Under the pieces are notes generated by a model. That model made no database searches. It was not told the origin of the DNA and worked only from the letters and a program-made list of their open reading frames with translations. From Styela clava (Eukaryota; Chordata; Ascidiacea; Stolidobranchia; Styelidae), in NCBI RefSeq assembly GCF_964204865.1, contig NC_135259.1, positions 12,658,974 to 12,722,973 on the forward strand: a stretch of 64,000 nt of DNA, read 5' to 3'. Below, piece by piece: positions 35,867 through 48,692 of the stretch. A program made the position numbers and the translations under genes. Position 1 is the first letter of the stretch. Every line of letters starts with the position of its first letter.

Positions 35867-36277
35867 CAGGCATGTCCTACCTTTTTGGTGTCGCGGGCCA
35901 CTTTCACGTGGGGAAATTCATTGCGTGCCGCAACGTTTTTACCAAACTTAAATAGCAACCCAATTCCGATTTACGTTAGAATTTGAGCGTCGCTGAATCA
36001 AACGCCTGCATTGCACAGCAATTTTGCGAATTTCTGAACACAAGATGCACGCAAAGACCAGGAAATTTAACTGACCTTTTATGAAAAATGCATATACATT
36101 GGCGTAAATAATCAAAAGAAAAAATAAAGTCAGCTATTTTTCTCTTCAACTAGTTCAAAACTTGCTTTTGGTTTCCATTGCACAACTGTTTAATGTCAAC
36201 TGGTAGCTTTAATATCGCACAATGTAACTAACTGGCTAACTAAGCCAAAATTGCGGCCCGCGAGTTGGATATCCCTG
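35867..36277. mobile_element. hAT-like element (411 bp)
   Basis: Ends CAGGCATGTCCTACC and GAGTTGGATATCCCTG are imperfect inverted repeats with adjacent 'gcgggcca' / 'gcggcccgc' motifs. Flanking 8-mers ATGTATGT (35859-35866) and ATCTATGT (36278-36285) agree at 7 of 8. Confidence 0.75.
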
Positions 36278-36299
36278 ATCTATGTGATGGTAGCCTACA

Positions 36300-36420
36300 T
36301 CATGTTGAGGATTGACCACAGCCGCGATGATTACCCAATGTGTGTTCGTGGATTCGAATCCCATGGTGGTCCACACAACTTGTGACCATGCCAGCTGCAT
36401 AAATTCTTGCTATTAATAGC
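36300..36420 (+). mobile_element. tRNA-like SINE fragment, second family
   Basis: 'gtgttcgtGGATTCGAATCCC' is a strong Pol III B-box, and the flanks differ from the main SINE family here. It cannot fold as a full tRNA within 90 bases, so it is called a SINE, not a tRNA gene. Confidence 0.4.
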
Positions 36421-36892
36421 TTCAATATCAATTGTTACTTGTTAGGTTTTATTTTTCTGTAAATTTAGAACATCGATATATCTAAGCTAAAGCAAATAGG
36501 AAAAAAAGCAATATGAAGCCAAAACTAGATGCAGCAAATTCAATATGAAAGTCTAGAATAAATAATGTGTATCATAACACTAGAAAAGCTACAAACATTT
36601 CAAAATTATAAATATTATATATAGACAGAATGGACGCAACTGTGAATTGAGACCTGGTTTTGGTCTATTTACATCAGTAGAGAAGAAGCCTGTTGTTAAC
36701 TTTGAGCACTGACAAGTAGTGATTGTAATTATTGAAACATGACTTTATAGCAAACAATATACCCTTCATTGAAATAACTAAATAAACTTGCTACGACTAC
36801 AACATGGATCATGAAAATACTTTAAAATTCAAAACTCCCAACACACATTCAAAGTTTGGATTACAAACCAATCTTGCACAAATTCTTCAATT

Positions 36893-39800
36893 TTACCGAT
36901 CGCTTTCTAACTTGGCTGCAGCTTTTTCAATGATATTTGCTGCTTGTCTAAGTTCATCTTCTGACATTTCCGATGAGACACACACTCTAATTGAGGGAGA
37001 TTGATCTTGGAGCAGTTCTTCTTGTTCTAATCTTGCAGCGAGAGTGAGAGCAACTCCTTCTTTCATGCACTGGTAAACAAGTTAGCTTTTGTGAATGAAT
37101 TTGTCAACACAGAAAATCTTATGAATTAGTCTACCGTATACGGACCATGAGGCGCACTTTCAGGCGCCTCCCTTAAAAATTGATTGTGCGCCTAATGGAT
37201 AGATCAGGTAATGCTTCATACTTTATTACTTACACTGTAAACCAGTACCAGTATGAATAAAATACAATAACCATAAAAGATGTTTTTTGTTTAATGATAT
37301 CTGTACGATAACCCTATACTCCTTAAAAATATATTGATGAAACCTCAATTTAAGCAATTTATTGACAATGCGCCTTATAACCCAATTGACTTCTGGTCCT
37401 TGGAATACGGTATTCGAAATTAAAAATTTTTGTGATACATTAGCATTCTAAACCATATTGTGATTATAATGAAATGAATTAAGAAAAGCACTAATCAAAG
37501 TGATACATACCATATCGACTAAACTTTCCAAGTACTTTTCCTCACGTTTACGATCTTTAAATAACTTGCAATGGAGATGAAAAACTGGTGATTCAGGATT
37601 TCCCACGACTTCAAGGCTTGGAATGCTGTGGGAAGGAAAACTGCCATTAAAATTCAAACCTTTTCCTATACCTAGCCAATTTCGCGCTTTATAATATTAA
37701 GACCATTTAAAGTCATCAAGAACAATATGAAAACATTCTACGAAATTGAACAAATTCCGTGAAAAAATATGGCATGTAAATATACTTACTTGCTTAACAT
37801 TTGTTGCATAAAACTTCCATTTTTTCTCAGAATTGAGAATCTACCTAAAATGTTAAAATTGGTATAAAACACATTAATTATGTTACTACAGCCTTTTGAT
37901 GTAATTTTGAATGTCTTGAATGAAAATGCGCTTCATCAGGAATTTGTCTATAGAATAGTGTAATACTTAATTAACAACTAATTATGAAACAAATTCGATA
38001 TTCTATAGTTGAAATAAAAACAGAATCTAGTATCTTCAACAGCCAGTCTTTTAAAAAGATTATTAATTATAACTTAGCATTGGAGTTACACCCTAATAAC
38101 CAATATTCTATAGTCTCGGAAAATACTGATGAACTCAAGATTAGGTAGAATTTTTATTCACAAAATAGAATCAGAAAAAAGTATACTGGTAGTATTGAAG
38201 ATTTTAAATCAGAATAAAACAAGAAAAAATTTATCCAAAATTAAATTTATAACAACTCAAGATTTTTGTAACATCAGCCTAAGAAACAATTCTCACTTGT
38301 GTCTTCTTCCATGATATCGAGAGCTTCAATAGCAGCACAAGAAAGAAGCGGAGGAAGAGAAGCAGAAAACACATATCCTTGTCCTGATAATCTCTGATGA
38401 TCGATAACATAGGTACGTCCAGCACAAAATCCTCCGATAGAAGCAAGAGAGTATTCCAGACTTCCAGCAACGAGATCTACTTTTTCAATCTTAAAGAAAG
38501 TAAATGAAAATTTTCTTATTTCATATGAATTCAATATTCTAAATCATTCTGCAGATTGGAACTCTTGACAAGATTGTTTAGTTAATCGTCAATTTCATGG
38601 GGTTTCCACCCCATGGAGTTTGCAACCAAGATCTTCAACTTGCAATGTCGACACTGTTAGGTGCGACTCGCCAACTATGAAGTTATTGTCCCCTCGTAAA
38701 TTAATTCATAATAGATGATAAGCTAAGGAAATGAGCACTTAATATAATTCTGCTTCGCGCAAAGTTCATAGATGATCCTTATAAGGGTCCACAATAAGGT
38801 TTTAGACTGGCCGATTATTATTCAACCTCTGGTATGGATTTTTGGTTGTTCGAAATGCTAATATTGTTACAAATAATTGAAAGAACAATCTGGTATATAA
38901 AACATTCTACCTACTGAACAGATTTTTCGTTTATATATTAAATCTTAATCCTTTATATCCATAAATTTGAACTTTAAATAAAAATGTACTATAAACTACC
39001 CCTACATACCGGTATATTGAAATGTTCTGTCACTCCACGTCCATGTTCTCCAAGTACACCGAATGAAAATGTTTCTTCAATAAAAAGTCGAACTTTATAT
39101 CGATACTTAAGTTCAATAAGCTTAGGCAAAGGACAGATGTTTCCAGTGTTTGCATATATTCCTTCCACAACGATGAATTTTCGAGTGACAGATGCACGTT
39201 TGGGTTCCTTGATAAAGTAATTATTTTATTTATATGATTTTGAAATTAATGTTTAGTGATCAAGATTTTGGTTTGGTAAGCCTCTTTCTTTTTGCAATTC
39301 TAACCAATATGTAAGCACATCTGAGACAGCTTATCAAAATTTTGCTTTGAATCTACATTATCACTATATAAAGGCACACATTTGGAAAAATCTTTAACAA
39401 TCATTATTGGGGAATTATGATAATTATATAAAATATCAGTATCACCGTATTATGTAAAATTTTCATGTGTCCACAGTAAACAATAAAATAACAAATAGCT
39501 GAATGTGGAGGACAAAATGTGTTTTTTACTCCAAAAAAAATTTTCATAGCAGAATATATTCTACATTTTTTTCACACAATATGATGGGAAGTACCATAAA
39601 AAATAACAGCATGGATCTTAAAAGGGAAATCTATGTTAAGATTTGTAGAAATGGGATAAGCGCTTAATCCAATTCGAAACTTGAACAGGAACAATTCTCT
39701 CCAAATGCGTTTATTATATTAGTATTTGCCACTATCACATGGATAAAAAATAAATATAATAACATTCACAACTAAAAATACAATATATGAAACAGTAACA

Positions 39801-42304
39801 ATAGGCATCAATAAACCTTCTTGTCTTTCAGTTCTTGTTCTTTTAATTTTGCTTCCAAATCTTCCATGTCATTGTGTTTAAAATATACAATCTTGCTTCG
39901 AGAAGCTTGATTTCCTTTTTGAATGGCAAAGCATACGCATTCATCTCTACAATAAAAAAATCTTTTAACACAAGGTAAAGGAAAAACATATTTTTCATTA
40001 GACACAAAAAGCAACTGGTATAACAGATTATGAATGGCTATGATATGAAACTAAATAAGTACCAGTAATGCCATTCAGTTTCTAGAAAGACAAAGAAGTC
40101 AACATCCACTCACGCATATATAATATCTCCTCGTTTTGAGTATGCGGGTATAGCACTCGCAATAGTTGCAAATCCATAAGCATAGATAATAGCTTCTTCT
40201 GCACCAATATATTTTGCTAATCTATTTTCGAGGTCGAGATGCACATCTGAACAAATTTATTACTGACTTTATCGTAAATAGATTAGCTGCCTATTATAGT
40301 TGACCTCAAAGAAAAAAGAATCATCTTGCTAGATAATTCGACTAAGTATAATCAACACAACTACAGCATGTTTAAAAGCAATGTTTACTAAGTGACTAGG
40401 CTATAAAAAAAACACATCAGTGGGTCGCGAAAAGGCTCATTGGGGGTCGCAGTGAAATCTTTCGCGACAATAACTTGTGTTAAAATGAAATATCAATCAA
40501 ATTTGGAAACACCACTGAGACCAACCATCACCGAAATTGAGCCAATACTCGAGTTGTTCAAGAATATGCAAGCACATCTGTTCTCTTTATTTTTATTTAG
40601 TTTCTGAGGGCCGTAAAATTTGGCCATGCCAAGTGATTCGCAATGAAAATAGTTTGAAGAACACCGATTTAGGTAAACCAAATTTTTCCCATTTCTCATA
40701 AATAAACCAAACTCTTTCATCAATTATTAATAATATCCTTTACCATCTACTTTGTAACTTTGCTTTGAGCAAAATTCTGAGACAAATTGCATCCAAGATT
40801 GCTAGATTTTTTAATATTGATAGAATAGGCAGTATCCCAGTCTCACTAAAATATATGACAATCAAGACCTACCAACAGTGCCATAAAATCCTCTTGGCCC
40901 ACAAGATCCAACCCCATATTTTTTGATTGCATTTGTTGATTTCTCTTCTATTCTTTTATTGCCGAGAAATCCAAGAAAATTCATTGATGCTAGATTCAAA
41001 CAATCGTAGCTATTGACAGTAATCCTTTTTCCAGGTTGACTGTAAAGTTTCAAAGATTGCATTATGTAACACGAAAGAAAATATGTATTTTCAAATATAT
41101 GATTTGTATTCGGATTTAAGAAATCCCAAATTTCAATATTAGATAGGCCTACATTCGGTATCTCAAAGCAGGACAAAAAATAGGTTATTTTAATGAGTAT
41201 AGACTCATACAGCAACGATGAATTAAAATTCTGCCATTTTTCCATTTTGCCCTCACGATATGGACCAGAGGTGTGCAACCTTTCATACAGGTGGGCCAGA
41301 TATAAACAAATGAATGAACCGCGGGGTGCACTTTTATTTAAAATATGCTTTCTAGTCAGGCACAAAAATTTTGGTTATTGATCTTATGACATGTGTTGTT
41401 CGCTTCGCGCGAGCTCAGGTATAGGCTTTGCGATGCAATTGGAATTACTTGCACGTACCAGATTAAATTAAATTAAAAATTTGTTTCGCGGGCACCACAC
41501 CATTCAAAATTGGCACTTTTTCGCGGGCCGCACAATTTTTCCCTGTGGGTCGCAGGTTGCACACCTCTTATAGAGACAATATAATCAAAATGGTGGTTAT
41601 GGTGGTTAACACAGATGACTGATGAAATACAATATTACACACTCACAGGAAATATGTTTTCAATACCTATTGCAGGATATTCAAAGAATAAAATATATAG
41701 ATAAAGTTCAGGAATATTTTCGAGACAATCTCATCACAATTCAATATAACTGACCCAGTGACAACTTTATATGGTTTGGGTAGATCTGTTAGCTTTGGTA
41801 CAAGCGGTTCAGGTTGCCATTGATCAATTAATTCTTGCTTTTCTTTCTCTGTCAATGGAACTTTTTCCTCGATTTTATAACTTTTGAAAAACATCAATCT
41901 CACGATCCACAACACAAGAAGAGCTTCAATCGACAGATGGTAGAGTGGAGCCTGCAACAATATTTTTTGTCGTTGATAATAATAACTAAATACGGTTTTC
42001 AATTCATTTCAAATGATTTCTGACAAAAGCCAAATCTTATATGCAGATACAGAGCTAAGCAGTGCTTCGTACACAAGAGTTTATAACAAACTTCAAATTC
42101 TGAACATGGTTATGCTATTCTTTTATTTTCTGCTCTTGGGTGATAAATGTGAATACTGGAATACCAAATATGGACGTTTCGGCCCGCATATTGTTGATAA
42201 ACGTATCTAGGCCCATTGCTGATACATACCTGATATAAAGCGTTCATCAAATCCACCCACATCCACTCACTTCCATCTGCACTGGTTGTTGTTGATGTTG
42301 ACAT
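36893..42304 (-). CDS. SPTLC1: Serine palmitoyltransferase subunit 1
   Basis: Ten exons, 5' to 3': 42230-42304, 41755-41951, 40873-41039, 40114-40246, 39817-39946, 39010-39207, 38297-38489, 37790-37844, 37511-37625 and 36893-37069 (TAA). All phases chain, giving 479 residues (human 473). SPTLC1 pairs with SPTLC2 in the ER to condense serine with palmitoyl-CoA, the committed step of sphingolipid synthesis. An N-terminal membrane helix is at about residues 29-48. The aminotransferase fold follows with [15 protein letters not shown] (its Cys is the residue altered in human HSAN1), [43 protein letters not shown] and [17 protein letters not shown]. As in all SPTLC1, the PLP lysine motif of the catalytic subunit is absent. 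Introns hold a hAT-like MITE (41266-41569) and other repeats. It is divergent from P5CS. Confidence 0.95.
37132..37412. mobile_element. MITE-like repeat with TACCGTAT ends in SPTLC1 intron
   Basis: Left TACCGTATACGGACC and right GGTCCTTGGAATACGGTA are imperfect inverted ends. Inside are paired 'gaggcgcac' and 'tgcgccttataaccc' motifs. A target duplication was not resolved. Confidence 0.5.
40403..40672. mobile_element. hAT-like remnant in SPTLC1 intron
   Basis: 'CAGTGGGTCGCGAAAAGGC' and 'gggggtcgcag' at the left, and 'GTTTGAAGAACACCGATTTAG' at the right. The same 'ACCGATTTAG' end occurs near 58522. Boundaries are uncertain. Confidence 0.4.
41266..41569. mobile_element. hAT-like MITE (304 bp) in SPTLC1 intron 2
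   Basis: Ends CAGAGGTGTGCAACC and GGTTGCACACCTCT are inverted repeats. Flanking 8-mers ATATGGAC (41258-41265) and ATAGAGAC (41570-41577) agree at 6 of 8. Confidence 0.75.
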
Positions 42305-44452
42305 ATTTATTCTACTCGTTTAACGTATTTAGCCTAACTAATTTCAATGAGAGTTCGTAAAAAAATTTTTAAAAAGGGGCCACACTGTGGATTCGCAAGT
42401 TTTGAAAAAAATAAATAAATGAAGACAATATTGATAAATAATTACATACAAAAAAACAAATGTCTGAATGGGAAAGGTAGTTAGTTTCCTGTAAACCCAA
42501 TTGTTAGTTACATTAATTCTTGTTACAACATTATTAATACTTGGTTTAGCATTTCCAAAAATAACCGCAATACGTTCCAACTCAACCTTATATCTTGCAC
42601 ATCTTATATCAGTAAACAGAAGAAGTACCGGTATGATAAGATTATATTCAATTAATGATAAAAGTGAAAAACACTGATTATTCAGATCTAGTAAAATACC
42701 TTTTTTTCACCTTATAATGGTCTATATTTAATACAACAGAAAAAACATGATCACACAGGTGCATAAATTATACATATATTTACTATAGCTATCCAGACTT
42801 ATCATCGCTTCCACTTCTTGAGCTTTATCAATATAACGAGCGTTTCCGTTATTTGTTACTACAGTACTATTAGTTATGATCGGCCGAGCCTATAAAATAT
42901 GATCAACAACTGATTTGAGTACATTGCTCTATATTGCCATCTCGCGGTAATCCTAAATTCTTCGAATTCGAATAATTATAAGTTTATTTTGACTCCATAA
43001 TTAGCATGAAAAAAAAATTAAAAATTGACTAAAACAAATAAATAAAACTGATTACAAAATCAGGAAAGCGAGCAAGTTAAGTAAGGTTTAAATCCTACAG
43101 ATTTTATATTGAAAGGTGTTGTCAAAAAAAGGGGTTTATTATGATGTTTCACCAAAGAATTTCTTTTACTTCAATACCCAGCGCTAACAAGAAAAATGTC
43201 AAAGAGAGGGGCACGGTAACTATACAAAATTGCCAATTCGCGAGAATGCTCCAAAATAAACATAAGAAAACTGTGCAAAGTTCAATCCGCTTCCAATATT
43301 AGGTTTGCGTTAATAAATATAATCATTGTTTATACCGGTACCGTACAACCCAGATAATTAAACTATTGCACATGGACTCCTAGAGCATATGTAATGATTT
43401 ATTTAGGTTTTGATACACCAAATAAAATCTATCCACCGGCTGTAAATATTTCGGGATTTATCGTACTTCAGTTTGTTTGCTTCGTGGTGGTTGCGTCATC
43501 CATAGAGAGCTTCATGTGCGTCCGTATAATCTCTTGTTGGTTCAGTTTTGCACTAATTCTGTCATTCCCCAGTTAAGAGCTTACTACTGTCGCACCTCTG
43601 TATTTGAATATTTCTGTAATTATAACTGTATAAAGCCGAGAGAATCGATATTTTAGCAATTATCAAAAATTAATTATAAAACGCAGAAACGGCTGAAATA
43701 AATATAGTAGACTAGGACTACCACATACCTACGGCTGTACGGTATTGAATTCAAAAAGTGAGATTTGAGAAGCAAATGAATAGCAATACTGAATAAGGAA
43801 TAAACATTGTAGCTATAATTTAATGTAGTCTACTATTTGTATTGTATTCATAGTATATACTGAAATGATATTTTCTATTGCAGTATTGTAGAAATATGAA
43901 AAATACTGAAATAATATAGATCTATTCTAAATTATGAAATTACAGAATTGACTATGGCATGTTCGAAAAACTTGCATGTCTGCATATACCATTAGATTTT
44001 TATGAGATTAATCTTGATAATTGGAATAACGAGATTGCGGTTGAAGACAAAAAAAATTAATTAGGCAATGAATCGTTGTTAATATATTATTTAAATTAAT
44101 AACTCGCTAGTTATACGACATAATTCATCCAAAATCTATAGGCTTCTGGACCGAGATATGATGAACGCAGATTCAACCTCGCTTTCGTAAGATATCGCGT
44201 GTATCTAACATACAAACAAGCAAACGCAAATACCTATCAACATACTTACCGATCACGATCGATAAATAACAAACTAATAATTGTTTATCTAGTTATGATA
44301 GATATTACATAAAAACATGTCATACAGTCATATGTAGACACATTGTTTTGGTACGTTTAAAAAATTGTATGAATGATAATGTCAAGAACCCCAAATCTTA
44401 TATTTTTAAATTTTTTCGATCTCTGAATTTAAGTATGATATTTCTATTACAG
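42305..44452. other. Divergent intergenic region between SPTLC1 and P5CS
   Basis: About 2.1 kb without a coding feature. It should hold both promoters. The P5CS side ends in TTTCTATTACAG (44441-44452), a good splice acceptor ten bases before the ATG, so P5CS probably has a non-coding 5' exon somewhere here. Confidence 0.5.
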
Positions 44453-44462
44453 ATTATAGAAA

Positions 44463-46847
44463 ATGGATAAAACAAAGTTAATATTGAATGCTCTGCATTT
44501 AAAAACTGCCACACCAAAGTTTATCTGTTGCTATCGGCAAGCCAGTTCATCCAGCATTTCCGCTCTCATTGAGCCAAATTTACAATCTCATGATGTCATG
44601 GATCTTGCAAATACACAATTGTATAATAATTCTGGAAAATCATTTTTGCGAAGAAGCGAACTTAAACATGCAAAAAAGGTTGTTGTAAAATTAGGAAGTG
44701 CTGTCTTAACGAGGGATGACAATTGTGGAATTGCACTTGGAAGACTTGCATCCATCATTGAACAGGTTGCGGAATTACAAAATTCTGGACATAAGATGAT
44801 GGTAGTTACCAGCGGAGCTGTTGCATTTGGAAGGCAGAGGTTGAAACGAGAGTTAATGATGAATCAAAGCGTTAGAGAAGCAATACAACCAGCACAATTA
44901 AATGGCACAAACATGACGGATAAATTTCAACCTAGAAATCATGCAGACCCAAGAGCATGTGCAGCCGCTGGACAAAGTGGTTTAATGGCACTTTATGAAA
45001 CTATGTTTGCTCAATACAACATATCCACTGCACAAATTTTGGTTACAAAGCATGATTTTGTTGGAGAGCATAGATTTTATTTACAATCCACTCTTGAAAA
45101 TCTTCTTTCTCTTTCAATAGTGCCAATCATTAATACGAATGATGCAATCGTGGCCCCTCCTGGTGTTAATCAAGACTTGGAAGGTGCCATCAGCATAAAG
45201 GATAACGATAGTTTAGCAGCGAGATTATGTGTTCAAATTTCTGCAGATTTGCTCTTATTACTTTCCAATGTTGATGGACTATATACTCATCCACCTGGTG
45301 ACCAAAATTCACAACTTATCAACACATACTGTATTAGAAATAATAACGCAATTAAATATGGCGCAAAATCCACTGTAGGTCTTGGTGGAATGGATACTAA
45401 AGTACAAGCAGCTTTATGGGCCGTTCAAAGAGGTACATCTGTTCTCATTTGCAATGGTTGTAGTTCAACAGCAGCCCCAATTCTTGATAGTGTAAGAGGT
45501 AAAAATATTGGCACTTTCTTTACAGAAGTAGAAATTAACGGTGAAAGCCCGTCAATTCAGGCGAATTCAGCGAGATCTGGGTCAAGAAAACTTCAACAAC
45601 TTGAATCGAATGAAAGAGCTGAAATCTTACAAAAACTAGCAGAATTGCTTGAATTAAGAAGTGATGAAATTTTGGCAGCTAATCAAGAAGATATTGAAGA
45701 AGCAACACAAAAGGGTGTTCTCTCACAAGCCATGATCGATCGTTTAAAATTGACAAACGCGAAAATTCAAAATCTTGCAGATGGTGCAAGACAAATTGCA
45801 TCACAATGTCACAAATTAACTGGAAATGTGATAGCTCGTACTCAAATCGCAGATAATATGGTCGCAGAAAGAGTAGCCATTCCTATTGGAGTTTTGTTGA
45901 TTATTTTTGAGTCGCGACCAGACTGTCTCGCACAAATTTCAGCTCTTTCAATTGCAACTGCAAATGGTTTATTAGTTAAAGGTGGGAAAGAAGCTTCAAG
46001 ATCCAATTTCTGTCTCTATACTATTGTTCAAGATGCACTGGATTTGTATGACTGCGTAGATGCCGTAAAACTTATTGATACGAGAGATGAGGTATCTGAT
46101 TTACTCAAACTTGATAAGGATATTGACTTGGTTATACCAAGAGGATCGGCTGAGATGGTACAAAGCATCGCAAAATCTTCATCTAGAACTGTACCTGTTT
46201 TGGGTCATAGTGATGGTGTTTGTCACGTCTATATTGATAAAGAAAGTAACGTCGATATGGCATGTCGCGTAGTGCGAGATGCAAAATGTGACTATCCTGC
46301 AGCCTGTAACGCCATGGAAACCTTACTCGTACACAAAGATCTTATTCATACGTCTATATTCAAGGAAATCACAGATGTGTTACGAGCTGAAGGGGTTAAG
46401 ATTAATTCTGGTCCGAACCTGGCTGGGCAATTATTATTCACCCCAACTGTGACAAACTCTTTAAATAAGGAATATTCGGATTTAGAATGCTGCATCGAGG
46501 TTGTGGATGATGTTACAGATGCAATTGCCCATATTCATAAGTATGGCAGCTCTCACACTGATGTCATTGTTACCAATAATGAGGAGACAGCAGAATATTT
46601 CTTGCAAAATGTGGATAGCTCTTGCGTATTTCATAATGCAAGTACACGTTTTGCTGACGGTCAACGAATGGGGTTGGGGGCTGAAGTTGGAATCAGTACA
46701 GGTCGCATTCATGCACGGGGTCCAGTAGGGGCAGAAGGATTGCTGACGTATAAATGGATTCTTAGAGGTTCTGGTCAAACTGCACAAGATTTTGGAACAG
46801 ATGGAACTTTATTCTACACTCACCAAGCTCTTCCTTTGAATTCATAA
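44463..46847 (+). CDS. ALDH18A1: Delta-1-pyrroline-5-carboxylate synthase, single exon
   Basis: Uninterrupted frame of 794 residues (human 795). P5CS is the mitochondrial bifunctional enzyme that phosphorylates glutamate and reduces it to glutamate semialdehyde, the entry to proline and ornithine synthesis. Residues 1 to about 45 are basic and hydroxylated, consistent with a mitochondrial presequence. The glutamate-5-kinase domain starts near residue 70 (KKVVVKLGSAVLTR), with VVTSGAVAFGRQRL, NTNDAIV, IKDNDSLAARL and STVGLGGMDTKVQAA. The gamma-glutamyl-phosphate reductase domain starts near 375, with GVLLIIFESRPDCLAQI, VLGHSDGVCHVYID and the catalytic cysteine in DYPAACNAMETLLVH (about residue 615). 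The ATG follows an acceptor-like TTACAG. The lack of introns is unusual for the family and suggests massive intron loss or a retrogene; nothing is broken. Confidence 0.97.
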   Translation: MDKTKLILNALHLKTATPKFICCYRQASSSSISALIEPNLQSHDVMDLANTQLYNNSGKSFLRRSELKHAKKVVVKLGSAVLTRDDNCGIALGRLASIIEQVAELQNSGHKMMVVTSGAVAFGRQRLKRELMMNQSVREAIQPAQLNGTNMTDKFQPRNHADPRACAAAGQSGLMALYETMFAQYNISTAQILVTKHDFVGEHRFYLQSTLENLLSLSIVPIINTNDAIVAPPGVNQDLEGAISIKDNDSLAARLCVQISADLLLLLSNVDGLYTHPPGDQNSQLINTYCIRNNNAIKYGAKSTVGLGGMDTKVQAALWAVQRGTSVLICNGCSSTAAPILDSVRGKNIGTFFTEVEINGESPSIQANSARSGSRKLQQLESNERAEILQKLAELLELRSDEILAANQEDIEEATQKGVLSQAMIDRLKLTNAKIQNLADGARQIASQCHKLTGNVIARTQIADNMVAERVAIPIGVLLIIFESRPDCLAQISALSIATANGLLVKGGKEASRSNFCLYTIVQDALDLYDCVDAVKLIDTRDEVSDLLKLDKDIDLVIPRGSAEMVQSIAKSSSRTVPVLGHSDGVCHVYIDKESNVDMACRVVRDAKCDYPAACNAMETLLVHKDLIHTSIFKEITDVLRAEGVKINSGPNLAGQLLFTPTVTNSLNKEYSDLECCIEVVDDVTDAIAHIHKYGSSHTDVIVTNNEETAEYFLQNVDSSCVFHNASTRFADGQRMGLGAEVGISTGRIHARGPVGAEGLLTYKWILRGSGQTAQDFGTDGTLFYTHQALPLNS

Positions 46848-46944
46848 TGCATAATATATCACAAAAATTTGTCTGAACACTGCACAAATTATCTGTCACT
46901 GTTAAAACTAATATACACAACAGACTTTGTGAGAGAAAAGGAGA

Positions 46945-46950
46945 AATAAA
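46945..46950 (+). terminator. Polyadenylation signal of P5CS
   Basis: AATAAA about 98 bases after the stop codon, a typical distance. Confidence 0.6.
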
Positions 46951-48692
46951 TGATTATTTAACTGTTGCAACTTTTCCTAGTTTAAGAATGGTAATTATAT
47001 TTAATTACTTATTTGATAGTGCTCTTCAAGATAGCTGAAATTATTGAGTAAAATGTGAGACAATTGTAGAAAAAAGGTCCTTATTAATACATAAATTTCC
47101 AGCATGTAGTTTATTACCGTAATTATATTTTGTTGATCCAACATATTTAAGAAAGTTTTGTTAATCTTATATTGGAATTTTGATATTCCTACCCTAGTCA
47201 TTGAATACTTGTTTAATTCACATTTGATGATCTTAATAAAATAAAGAATGTGGCTACTCCTATAAAAGAAATTGTGTAGGTATAAACCTGCCATGGGTAA
47301 GTAAGTTGTATAATTTTGGTATCCTGGGATCATGACATATACTATGTATTCTGTGTTCATAGGTTTGAATCAATTTGTTTTTTTGTTGGTGTTCCTAATT
47401 TCCTGATACTTAATCCATGACATTGATGTAATTCTAAAAATAGTCATATCAATATATATATTTGACGCTAAAGAAAAATAAGACTGCTGCTTCATAATTG
47501 GTGTGAGTAATTTGCTTTAGGTAACGATCATGGTTGACCATTTCTAATTCATGTTTGCTTGGTCATATTTGTATTTGAAGATATATTCTTGCTATTGGGA
47601 GGAAAAACCACTGCATGCTCTTTCATATTCGGTGTTAATATTTTTGCTTTAGGTATAGATTTTGATGAATTTATTTATTATGCAATACTGCCAAATGTGC
47701 TATTTGTGTGTTCTGTTTTTACAAGGTGGCACTGGGAAATTGGAAAGAAACGATTTTATAAATGTTATTTTAGGGAAAAGTTCATCAATTATCCCCCAGC
47801 ATGAGAGCGAGTTTACTATTTAAAAACGTGGTTATTATTAGTAAAAAAGGAGTGTACGGTAATTTTTTGGTGTAGATTATGGTGAAACGACCGCGTGTCA
47901 TCCAGTTCAACCGTCGAGCGCTACAATTCTGGCCGATAAAATACCCCTAACATAGATGAACTTTTATCAACTTGATAATGATAAGATAAATAGATAACAT
48001 GGCGGTATTAAGGTTGTACGAGACGATCGTAAATCAAATTTACGTATCTAATATGATATAAATTGGTGAAATATGTTGCTAAATGTTCAACATCGCGATA
48101 TTCAAACATGCTAGAAATGGACGAAAAACAGAGCCTTTCTAAAATATTCTGGTAACGTGGTAAGCTATTATTATCTTGTTGGAAGAGAGCTGTCTCGCCG
48201 CCAACATTATTTATCGTCTACAATTGGCGTAATTGGCTACACGCAAAACAGGTTGCGCTTATCGTCTTGTCAAAAAGAGTGATTTTATTTCTAAAACATT
48301 GACACGCAATTTAAAACAATATCGAAAATTCGTATCTATTTCACACATTGTTTTGTGTAGGTCAGTATGCAAGATCGTCGAAGGTAATCGAGGCTACTGA
48401 CCATTTTTTTACATTGTAATAAAACTGTCAGAACTGGTTGCTACAGTCAGCGACTTAATATTATAATGTTAATAAATATCTCAGAACTTAAAGACTGTGG
48501 TACTTTATCTGAACAAGAAGACTTAAAGAAAGTATAGCACATCGTACAGAGACATTAATAAAGGGAAGGAAGAAACGACACGCGCCGGTACGGTCCCTGC
48601 AATATCTTTAGCTTGTGTACATAATTTTTATTCATCGTTTTCATATTGTTCTTTCTATCAAGTTACAAAATAAATGATGATGGTAATCTATG
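46951..48692. other. No gene seen
   Basis: AT-rich. Frames at 47001-47360 (-) and 47559-47804 (+) are low-complexity and without splice context. No bounded repeat is found until 48693. Confidence 0.45.

Noticed and set aside
36300-36420. tRNA gene
   Set aside because: Only a B-box is convincing; the acceptor stem and A-box cannot be built at the right distance.
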